NCBI GenBank assembly: GCA_038211455.1 | Contig: JBBQVP010000242.1 | Location: forward strand, 1 to 5,875 | Direction of reading: 5' to 3' | Length of the DNA stretch: 5,875 nucleotides | Source: SZAS-79 sp038211455 | GTDB taxonomy: Bacteria; Pseudomonadota; Gammaproteobacteria; Burkholderiales; SG8-39 | In this document: positions 1-5,346 of the stretch, in pieces | Layout of the letters: each line of letters opens with the position of its first letter | Numbering within the stretch: the stretch's first letter is position 1 | Notes under the pieces: model-generated | Told to the model about the DNA's origin: nothing | Database searches by the model: none | Seen by the model: only the letters and a program-made list of their open reading frames with translations | Program-made: the position numbers and the translations under genes

Positions 1-1
1 T

Positions 2-532
2 GTGCGCGGGCTGGTGACGTGTGGCGGCTACAACATCCAGGACATCGCCGGTGCGGCGAAACCACAGCGGCCGGAGAACGAGCATCGGCACTGGTACCAG
101 TATTATTTTCATGGCGAACGCGGTCGCTTGGGGCTGGAGCAGAACCGGAACGCGCTGTGCCGCCTGCTTTGGCAGCTGTGGTCACCCGACTGGGCATTCG
201 ACGAGGCGACCTTTGCGCGAACTGCCGCCTCGTTCGACAACCCGGACTTTGTTTCGGTGGTGATCCATTCATACCGTCACCGCTTCGGGCTGGTCCCGGG
301 GGATCCGGCCTATGAGGAGACCGAACGCCGCCTGGCGTCCCTGCCGCCGATCAGTGTCCCGAGCGTGTCGCTGGACGGCGGCAGCGACGGTGTGCAGGGC
401 ATCGGCGGATCGCACAGGCATCGACGGTTTTTCACCGGTCCCTACGCTCACCAGGTGATTCCCCGCACCGGTCATAATCTGCCCCAGGAAGCGCCGCGCG
501 AATTCGCAGCCGCCGTGCTGTCGCTGATCTGA
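2..532 (+). CDS. Alpha/beta-hydrolase fold protein, C-terminal part (5' end outside window)
   Basis: The reading frame is open from the window edge to a TGA at 530-532. The GTG at position 2 is probably an internal valine codon, because the visible 176 residues start in mid-domain. They carry the cap region and the C-terminal half of an alpha/beta-hydrolase. The tryptophan- and aromatic-rich segment at residues 25-65 resembles the cap of the epoxide hydrolase / haloalkane dehalogenase-like group. Residues 118-131 form a strand followed by Gly-Gly-Ser-Asp, which places the likely catalytic acid at Asp129. The motif TGHNLPQEAP (157-166) supplies the catalytic His158. The nucleophile elbow (Sm-x-Nu-x-Sm) must lie upstream and cannot be checked, so esterase, epoxide hydrolase and dehalogenase activities cannot be told apart. 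The gene ends 24 bases before the methyltransferase gene on the same strand, so the two are probably co-transcribed. The fold is secure; the substrate is unknown. Confidence 0.85.
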   Translation: MRGLVTCGGYNIQDIAGAAKPQRPENEHRHWYQYYFHGERGRLGLEQNRNALCRLLWQLWSPDWAFDEATFARTAASFDNPDFVSVVIHSYRHRFGLVPGDPAYEETERRLASLPPISVPSVSLDGGSDGVQGIGGSHRHRRFFTGPYAHQVIPRTGHNLPQEAPREFAAAVLSLI

Positions 533-546
533 AAATCGCATTCTCC

Positions 547-552
547 AGAGGA
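547..552 (+). promoter_or_regulatory. Ribosome binding site of the methyltransferase gene
   Basis: AGAGGA lies 4 bases before the ATG at 557, in the 24-base gap after the hydrolase stop codon. It supports this start, which also yields a complete export signal. No promoter is evident in the short gap. Confidence 0.6.
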
Positions 553-556
553 CGCC

Positions 557-1414
557 ATGCCAACCAGGAAAGACTTTCACCGTGAAGTCCGGCCGACCGC
601 ATCCAAAGCACGCGGATTGCTCGCACTGGGAGTGATCGCCCTCCTCGCGCTGGGCTGCGCGCCGGCGCAGGTGAAACAAAGCGACGCTCTCGCGGCGCGA
701 CTCACAGCGGCGAATCGCAGGCCTGCGAACATTGCACGCGATCCGTACCGCCATCCGCTCGAAGTGCTCAGGTTCTTCGGCGTGCGCGAAAACAGCACGG
801 TGGTTGAGATTCTCCCCGGGAGCGGCGGCTACTACATGGAGCTGCTCGCGCCTTACCTGCAGGACAAAGGGCGCTATATCGCCGCCAACCGTGACGCGCT
901 TGCACCTCCGCAGTATCTTGCCGACCACAGCAAGCTGCTCGCGCGGCTCGCGGCCGAGCCAGAGCTCTACGCCAAGGTGGTCGTGACCAAGTTCAATGCC
1001 GACCTGCACGAAATCGCTCCGCCGGGCAGTGCGGATTTCGTGCTGACGTTCCGCAACCTGCACAACTGGATCGACCGCAAGGAGATCGACGGTGCACTGC
1101 GCGCGTTCCACCGGGCCTTGAAGCCCGGCGGCGTGCTTGGCGTCGTCGACCATCGCGGGCGCTCAGACCTTTCCCAGGAAGCGCAGATGAAGACCGGTTA
1201 TGTGCGCGAGGACTACGCCGTCGAAATCATCGAGCGCGCCGGTTTCAAGTTAGCCGGCGCATCCGAAGTGAATGCCAATCCCAAGGACAGCAAGGACCAC
1301 CCGGAAGGCGTCTGGACCCTGCCCCCGAGCTACCGGATGAAGGACAAGGGCCGCGCCAAATATGCCGCGATCGGCGAGAGCGACCGCTTTACGCTCAAGT
1401 TCACCAAGCAATAG
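557..1414 (+). CDS. Putative lipoprotein, class I SAM-dependent methyltransferase (COG4798-like)
   Basis: This 285-residue protein begins with a basic n-region (residues 1-19) and a hydrophobic stretch (20-33). These end in ALGC, with Cys34 fitting a slightly atypical lipobox (Ala at -3), so export and lipid anchoring are predicted. The rest is a class I methyltransferase fold. A PLEVLRFFGV segment (67-76) precedes SAM motif I, VVEILPGSGGYY (82-93), where the acidic residue and glycines expected to bind SAM are seen. IAANRD (108-113) is at the motif II position, FVLTFRNLHNWID (161-173) at motif IV, and LKPGGVLGVVDHR (188-200) at the post-motif strand. The PGSGGYY and RNLHNW signatures are those I associate with the 'predicted methyltransferase' family COG4798, whose substrate is not established. 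The start is supported by AGAGGA. The gene stops with TAG and converges on the minus-strand operon. Domain assignment is firm; lipidation is a sequence-based inference. Confidence 0.85.
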   Translation: MPTRKDFHREVRPTASKARGLLALGVIALLALGCAPAQVKQSDALAARLTAANRRPANIARDPYRHPLEVLRFFGVRENSTVVEILPGSGGYYMELLAPYLQDKGRYIAANRDALAPPQYLADHSKLLARLAAEPELYAKVVVTKFNADLHEIAPPGSADFVLTFRNLHNWIDRKEIDGALRAFHRALKPGGVLGVVDHRGRSDLSQEAQMKTGYVREDYAVEIIERAGFKLAGASEVNANPKDSKDHPEGVWTLPPSYRMKDKGRAKYAAIGESDRFTLKFTKQ

Positions 1415-1514
1415 TCAGACCGTTAACCAGACTGCCAATTATTGCCAAATTTTGAATAGAGCCTAGTACTGGCGCGGCTCTCCAGCCAGATTACTGCCAT
1501 CCGGCTGTCATCCA
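1415..1514. other. Convergent intergenic gap, AT-richer, no gene
   Basis: These 100 bases separate two converging transcription units and are visibly richer in A and T than the flanking genes, especially 1431-1460. I see no ORF or promoter pattern on either strand. The hexamer TGCCAA occurs twice about 10 bases apart (from 1431 and from 1443). Two short interleaved inverted repeats are present at 1458-1489 (see the terminator entry). Transcripts from both sides presumably end here. Confidence 0.6.
1458..1481 (-). terminator. Weak candidate terminator hairpin for the minus-strand operon
   Basis: AGAGCC (1458-1463) and GGCTCT (1476-1481) form a perfect 6-bp inverted repeat with a 12-base loop. 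Read on the minus strand, the stem lies 34 bases after the stop codon of the ThDP enzyme gene and is followed by the AT-rich run ATTCAAAATTT. There is no proper U-tract, so this is at best a weak intrinsic terminator. A second stem, CTGGC (1469-1473) with GCCAG (1485-1489), interleaves with the first. Confidence 0.25.
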
Positions 1515-3179
1515 TCAGGCACCGAATCCATCCGCAACACGGATGTCGACAAGGTTTGGCTTGCCGCTGGCGAAAGCCTCGCGCAGTGCAGGTGCGATGT
1601 CCTGCGGATCGGTGACCCGCCGGGTGGCGAGCCCGAACGACTGGCCAAGATGCACAAAGTCGATCTCCGGATCGCGCATGTCCATGCCGACGAATTTTGC
1701 CGCCGAACGCATCGACACGAGGCGCTCCTTGATGATGCGGTAGGAACGGTTGTTCGTGATGATGTAGGTGATCGGCAGCTTGTGGTGCGCCGCAGTCCAC
1801 AGGCCCTGCACGCCGTACATGGTGCTGCCGTCACCCACGATCACGGCGATCGGCCGGCCCGGCAAGGCAAGGCTCACACCGACTGCGCCGGGTATCGCGA
1901 ATCCCAGCCCGCCGCTGGCGAGGCCGTAGAAGGAATTCTTGTGGCGCAGCGGCAGAAAGCCCGGCAGGGACACTGTCGAAGTCAATGCCTCCTCCACTAC
2001 CACTGCATCCTTCGGGAGGGTCTCGGTAATACGCAGCATGAGGTAGCGCGGATCGATCGGCGTGGTCTCGGCCGCGAGCATCGCCTCGATGCGCGCCGTG
2101 TCGCGCTGGGCGCTCCAGTTCTTCGGCTTGAGCGCAGCCAGGCGCTTCTCGGCACCGGCGGCGGCCTCCGGCGTGCGCTTTGCACGCAGCAACGGAAGCA
2201 GCGCCCTTAGGGTCTCCTTCACGTTGGCCTGGATGGCCACATCCGTGCGGTAGTTCTTGCCCAATTCTCCACTGCGCTCGGAGAGATGGATCACCGGCAG
2301 ATTCTCCGGCAGGGGCTCAACCGGGCTGTACACCGACATGCGCAGCAGGTCGGCACCGATACAGAACAGAAGGTCATAAGGCTCCAGCGCCGCGCGCACG
2401 CGCGACTGTGTCCGCGTGAGCGAACCCATGCAGGCCGGATGCTCGGTCGGAAACTGCGCCGAATACGGGACTGAGGACTGGTACACGGCGGCACCGAGCA
2501 ACGCGGCCAGCTCGCCAGCTTCTTCGAACGCATCGTGGATCGCGAGTTCCTGTCCCGCGAGGATGACCGGGTGCTTCGCGGCAAGCAGACGGTCGGCGAG
2601 ATCTGCGAGTGCCGCGTCTGAAGGGCGGTTAGCGGAATCCACACGGACCGGCCTGCCCATGTCGATGTCGACGGTCTGGTCCAGCACGTCGCCCGGCAGG
2701 CTGATGAATACCGGCCCGGTCGGCGGTGTGAGCGCGATCTTGGCGGCGCGGTGCATGATGCGCGGCAGGTCCTCCGCGCGGTTGACCTCGACCGCCCACT
2801 TCACCAGGGGCTGCGCGATCGGTACCAGCGGGTCATAGAGCAGCGGCTCCAGCAGCCCGTGGCCCTGCTCCTGCTGGCCGGCCGTGAGGATGACCGGCGA
2901 GCCGGAGAACTTGGCGTTGTACAGCGCTCCCATCGCGTTGCCCAGGCCCGGCGCGACGTGCACATTGGCGGCGGTCAGCCGGTTCGAGGCGCGCGCATAG
3001 CCGTCAGCCATCGCCATGACCACCGCCTCCTGCAATCCGAGCACGAATTTCAATTGAGGGAAGTCGGGGACAACTTCCATGATCGGCAGCTCGGTCGTGC
3101 CGGGGTTGCCGAACAGGTGGCTCACGCCCTCGTCGACCAGCAGTTGCAGGAACGCGGCGCGGCCGGTGATTTGAGTCAT
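1515..3179 (-). CDS. ThDP-dependent 2-oxo-acid decarboxylase-like enzyme (benzoylformate decarboxylase / acetolactate synthase superfamily)
   Basis: At 554 residues this is a full-length enzyme with the three-domain layout: pyrimidine-binding (about 1-165), central (about 185-335) and PP-binding (about 370-554). By remembered sequence it aligns end to end with Pseudomonas benzoylformate decarboxylase (BFD). FGNPGTTELP (23-32), the activating Glu51 in LGLQEAV, His74 in ANVHVAPG, GNAMGAL (80-86), TAGQQ (99-103) and PLVKW (124-128) all match. The ThDP/Mg motif starts at GDGS (449-452) and ends at NN (476-477). Two BFD catalytic positions differ: the Ser26 equivalent is Thr28, and the His281 equivalent appears to be Ser282. 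The substrate is therefore uncertain, and a carboligase or another decarboxylase is possible. Family members use ThDP to cleave or join bonds next to a carbonyl, in the cytoplasm. The ATG shares 4 bases (ATGA) with the stop of the upstream L,D-transpeptidase gene, with GGAG 9 bases upstream. It is the last gene of the operon. Confidence 0.88.
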   Translation of the reverse strand: MTQITGRAAFLQLLVDEGVSHLFGNPGTTELPIMEVVPDFPQLKFVLGLQEAVVMAMADGYARASNRLTAANVHVAPGLGNAMGALYNAKFSGSPVILTAGQQEQGHGLLEPLLYDPLVPIAQPLVKWAVEVNRAEDLPRIMHRAAKIALTPPTGPVFISLPGDVLDQTVDIDMGRPVRVDSANRPSDAALADLADRLLAAKHPVILAGQELAIHDAFEEAGELAALLGAAVYQSSVPYSAQFPTEHPACMGSLTRTQSRVRAALEPYDLLFCIGADLLRMSVYSPVEPLPENLPVIHLSERSGELGKNYRTDVAIQANVKETLRALLPLLRAKRTPEAAAGAEKRLAALKPKNWSAQRDTARIEAMLAAETTPIDPRYLMLRITETLPKDAVVVEEALTSTVSLPGFLPLRHKNSFYGLASGGLGFAIPGAVGVSLALPGRPIAVIVGDGSTMYGVQGLWTAAHHKLPITYIITNNRSYRIIKERLVSMRSAAKFVGMDMRDPEIDFVHLGQSFGLATRRVTDPQDIAPALREAFASGKPNLVDIRVADGFGA

Positions 3180-3655
3180 GCGGTAATCTCCACGGGGGTG
3201 TAGCAGGGAACCAGGTCGAACAATTCGACGATGTCAGCGTTTCTCATGCGCACGCAGCCGTGCGAGCCGGCTTGCCCCATGACTGCGACGTCGGAGGCGC
3301 CATGGATGTAGATGTACCTTCGCATCGTATCCACATCGCCCAGTCGGTTGAAGCCAGGTTCGCAACCGGAAAGCCAGAGGATGCGGGTGAGCATCCAGTC
3401 GCGCCCCGGCTCCCGGGCGTGCAACTCGGGTGACCAGGTTTCGCCCGTCGGGCGCCTACCGCGGAACACGGTGCCCGGCGGCAGGCCGGCGCCGATCTTC
3501 GCGCGCACGATATGCCGGCCGCGCGGCGTGCAGTAGCTGTCGACCTTCTCCCCGGGGCCATTCGCGGCGGTGGAAACCGCGTAGCTGTGTGCGACGCGCC
3601 CCGAATGATCCCGCAGTGACAGTGTCTGCGTCGCAAGGTCGATCAGGATTTTCAT
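3176..3655 (-). CDS. L,D-transpeptidase (YkuD) family protein without signal peptide
   Basis: The 159-residue product is essentially one YkuD catalytic domain. Hydrophobic strands at 1-28 lead into CTPRGRHIV (42-50). The active-site signature runs from His118-Gly119 to SHGCVRMRNAD (131-141), with nucleophile Cys134, His132 and Arg136 in the classic pattern. Family members cross-link peptidoglycan between mDAP residues or attach proteins to it, normally in the periplasm. This protein starts MKILIDL and has no signal peptide, membrane segment or LysM/PG-binding domain. An in-frame upstream extension exists (to 3847), but it runs through tadA, is arginine-rich and contains no leader, so I rejected it. 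The chosen ATG overlaps the tadA stop as ATGA; no Shine-Dalgarno is seen (upstream bases TTTCGCCGGTCGCCG), which fits translational coupling. Its stop overlaps the ThDP enzyme start. Family is certain; cellular location and substrate are open. Confidence 0.92.
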   Translation of the reverse strand: MKILIDLATQTLSLRDHSGRVAHSYAVSTAANGPGEKVDSYCTPRGRHIVRAKIGAGLPPGTVFRGRRPTGETWSPELHAREPGRDWMLTRILWLSGCEPGFNRLGDVDTMRRYIYIHGASDVAVMGQAGSHGCVRMRNADIVELFDLVPCYTPVEITA

Positions 3656-4131
3656 CGGCGACCGGCGAAAAAGGACTTGAGCAGCGCCACACTTTCGGCG
3701 GCCAGCAGGCCGGGCTCGATCCTGGCGTGGTGGTTCAGCCGCTCTTCGGCAAACAGGTTCACGACACTGCCGCAGGCACCCGTCTTGGGATCGGATGCGC
3801 CGAATACCACGCGCGAAATCCGGGCGTGCATGATCGCGCCGCTGCACATCACGCAGGGTTCAAGCGTCACGAAAAGGGTTGTCCCGGGAATGCGGTAGTT
3901 CTCAAGGGTCCGGCACGCCGCCCGGATCGCCTCCGTCTCGGCATGCGAGGTCGCGTCCCTGCCCGATATCGGCTGGTTCCAGCCCTCACCCACGATCCTG
4001 CCATCCTGCACCACCACCGCACCCACAGGCACCTCACCCGCGGCAGCCGCACGTCGCGCGAGTTCGAGGGCCCGGCGCATGAAGCCCTCATCCGCCTCCC
4101 TGTCCGCTGCCTTGACGGCCTCCCCGACCAC
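3652..4131 (-). CDS. tadA: tRNA-specific adenosine deaminase TadA
   Basis: TadA converts A34 to inosine in the anticodon of tRNA-Arg(ACG), which lets one tRNA read several arginine codons. The 159-residue protein matches E. coli TadA along its length. EVPVGAVVV (33-41) leads to Asn52. The zinc and catalytic residues are in SHAETEAIR (62-70), with His63 and the proton-shuttling Glu65, and in LEPCVMCSGA (90-99), with Cys93 and Cys96. The C-terminal part (NHHARIEPGLLA... to FFAGRR) also fits. The GTG start at 4131 lies 9 bases after the stop of the yffB-like gene and keeps the helix before FMRRAL that E. coli TadA also has. Its Shine-Dalgarno is weak. An ATG at 4080 (Met18) has GAGG 6 bases upstream and would give 142 residues, so the start is not settled. 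The stop overlaps the L,D-transpeptidase start by 4 bases. Confidence 0.96.
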   Translation of the reverse strand: MVGEAVKAADREADEGFMRRALELARRAAAAGEVPVGAVVVQDGRIVGEGWNQPISGRDATSHAETEAIRAACRTLENYRIPGTTLFVTLEPCVMCSGAIMHARISRVVFGASDPKTGACGSVVNLFAEERLNHHARIEPGLLAAESVALLKSFFAGRR

Positions 4132-4140
4132 GTCGACCGC

Positions 4141-4518
4141 CTACCCCAGCGCGCGCAGCGCGACCTCGTAGGCATCCGGGTCGAAGCCGACCAGCAGTGC
4201 ACCGCCCTTGTCGAGCAGCGGACGCTTGATCATCGAAGGCTGGGCGAGCATCAGGTCGATCGCCCGGGAGGCGTTGAGCCCTTCTTTTTCCGCATCGGGA
4301 AGCTTGCGAAACGTCGTGCCGGCCCGATTCAGGAGCACCTCCCAGCCAAGCTCCCTGCACCAACCCGCGAGGCGCACCCGTTCGATGCCCGCGGTCTTGT
4401 AGTCGTGGAAGTCGTATGGCACGGCGTGCGCCTCGAGCCAGCGGCGTGCCTTCTTCACGGTGTCGCAGTTCTTGATGCCGTAAAGCACGACGGCGGGATC
4501 GGTGGACAGCGATTTCAT
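4141..4518 (-). CDS. yffB: ArsC/Spx-family thiol reductase, YffB-like
   Basis: The 125-residue product has a thioredoxin-like fold of the ArsC/Spx superfamily and closely follows E. coli YffB (118 residues). LYGIKNCDTVKKARRWLEA (12-30) carries the single active-site Cys18. FHDYK (37-41), ELGWEVLLN (56-64), GTTFRKL (67-73) and IKRPLL (97-102) with conserved Arg99 follow in family order. The fold and the arginine are shared with arsenate reductases, but YffB-type proteins are not established arsenate reductases; glutathione-dependent thiol reduction has been proposed. No ars genes are nearby, and the dap genes that often neighbour yffB are absent from this window. The ATG at 4518 was chosen because the frame further upstream lacks homology and runs into frdD; no clear Shine-Dalgarno precedes it. 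The gene begins 70 bases after frdD and ends 9 bases before tadA. Confidence 0.9.
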   Translation of the reverse strand: MKSLSTDPAVVLYGIKNCDTVKKARRWLEAHAVPYDFHDYKTAGIERVRLAGWCRELGWEVLLNRAGTTFRKLPDAEKEGLNASRAIDLMLAQPSMIKRPLLDKGGALLVGFDPDAYEVALRALG

Positions 4519-4588
4519 GGGCGCATGGTACTTGATCCGGTGCCCGTGCGAACCCGGACGTGGCGGCCCTTCGAAAGCCAGCGCCCCG
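4519..4588 (-). other. 70-base gap between frdD and yffB-like gene
   Basis: This is the largest gap inside the minus-strand block. A 5-bp inverted repeat, TCCGG (4536-4540) with CCGGA (4554-4558), is present but has no U-tract, so I do not call it a terminator. I see no convincing -35/-10 pair. The gap could hold a secondary promoter or a processing site separating the frd genes from the downstream genes, but the sequence does not show one. Confidence 0.35.
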
Positions 4589-4957
4589 TCAGATGCCGGC
4601 CAGCGCCCACCCCGCGATTGCGGTACCGGCCAGCGCTCCCCCGTAGCACACCAGCTTTGCCGGCATGCCCGTGCGCACGCCGAAATCGTGCAGGCTGTGG
4701 AAGATCCGGTGCACCGCGTGCCAGAGGAACAGAGAAACCACGGCGAATGCGAATGCTTTTCCCGCCCAGTTCCCGGCAAAGGCCAGCATGCGCGCGTAAC
4801 TCATGCTCTCGGGGCCCAGGAAAATCCCGAGTGGCACGCCGATTCCGGTGACGAACACCAGCGCAGGCCCGACGAGCGCGGAAAGCATCCCGCCTGCGCC
4901 GAACAGAGACCAGAAGATCGGCGCGTTGGAGCGCTTCACGACCACGGGCGTGCTCAT
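4589..4957 (-). CDS. frdD: Fumarate reductase membrane anchor subunit FrdD
   Basis: FrdD is one of the two small membrane subunits that anchor the FrdAB catalytic dimer and help form the quinone site of fumarate reductase (succinate:quinone oxidoreductase). The 122-residue product (E. coli: 119) has the diagnostic KRSNAPIFWSLFGAGGM segment (8-24), with Trp16 equivalent to the E. coli quinone-site tryptophan. WHAVHRIFHSLHD (79-91) corresponds to the E. coli LHRMHHAMHD region. Three membrane helices are visible at about 18-47, 61-84 and 98-121. The ATG at 4957 overlaps the frdC stop as ATGA and has AAGGTG 5 bases upstream (4963-4968 on the complement). A longer frame reaching 5104 lies inside frdC and lacks homology, so I rejected it. 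No axial heme-ligand pattern of cytochrome b-type anchors is obvious, which agrees with the heme-free E. coli class. Confidence 0.95.
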   Translation of the reverse strand: MSTPVVVKRSNAPIFWSLFGAGGMLSALVGPALVFVTGIGVPLGIFLGPESMSYARMLAFAGNWAGKAFAFAVVSLFLWHAVHRIFHSLHDFGVRTGMPAKLVCYGGALAGTAIAGWALAGI

Positions 4958-5346
4958 TGCATCACCTTCACGAACGCAAGTACGGCCGCGCAGGCCACGA
5001 TTGCCGCCAACAGGCCGATCCCGGTGATCAGGGCGGGCGCCAACCTGCGGCCACCGACGAAGATCAGGGGCATGGTTTTCGGCATGATCCTGAACCAGCT
5101 CCAAGTGTGGTAAACGAAGGTCGCAAGCACCGCAAGGTGAAACAACAGCGAGAAAGGGCTTCTCAGCGCTTCAAGCCACCCGTTCCATGCGGCTTCACCC
5201 TGCGAGAGGCGCACAAGCCCGACCAGCAGGACCAGCGCATACGCTGCGACGAAGACGGCGGTTGCTTCGCGCGCCATGTAGACCACGAAAAAAGAATCGC
5301 GCATCCACCAACCGCGCATCGGACGCACATAGGGTCGCGAACTCAC
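4954..5346 (-). CDS. frdC: Fumarate reductase membrane anchor subunit FrdC
   Basis: FrdC pairs with FrdD to hold the catalytic FrdAB dimer on the cytoplasmic face of the inner membrane and to form the quinone site. The 130-residue product is the size of the E. coli protein (131). It shows the typical start SSRPYVRPM (2-10), WW at 13-14, and YMAREATAV (23-31) with Glu27, equivalent to quinone-site Glu29 of E. coli. YHTWSWF (79-85) contains His80, equivalent to E. coli His82. Helices lie at about 27-46, 62-85 and 105-126. I chose a GTG start at 5346. It overlaps the frdB stop (GTGA), has a strong GGAGG at 6 bases, and gives the correct N-terminus; the next ATG (Met10) would lose the conserved PYVRP. 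The longer frame to 5658 lies within frdB and is spurious. Confidence 0.95.
   Translation of the reverse strand: MSSRPYVRPMRGWWMRDSFFVVYMAREATAVFVAAYALVLLVGLVRLSQGEAAWNGWLEALRSPFSLLFHLAVLATFVYHTWSWFRIMPKTMPLIFVGGRRLAPALITGIGLLAAIVACAAVLAFVKVMQ

Noticed and set aside
269..1153. 294-codon open frame on the minus strand
   Set aside because: Antisense to the hydrolase and methyltransferase genes; the translation has no family signature, and the sense-strand proteins are well supported.
1650..2210. 186-codon open frame on the + strand inside the ThDP enzyme gene
   Set aside because: Antisense to a complete, motif-bearing ThDP enzyme; low-complexity arginine/glutamine/histidine-rich translation.
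4141..4518. Arsenate reductase (arsC) assignment
   Set aside because: The ArsC fold is present, but the sequence follows YffB specifically and no ars resistance genes are nearby.
4536..4558. TCCGG/CCGGA inverted repeat as a terminator after frdD
   Set aside because: Only 5 bp of stem with a long loop and no U-tract on either strand.
4141..4779. Longer yffB reading frame starting at 4779
   Set aside because: The added 87 codons overlap frdD and have no resemblance to the family; the ATG at 4518 gives the expected length.
3430..4851. 473-codon open frame on the + strand
   Set aside because: It lies antisense to ldt, tadA, yffB and frdD, which have clear family motifs. Its translation is arginine/proline-rich with no recognisable domain, as expected of a GC-rich shadow frame.
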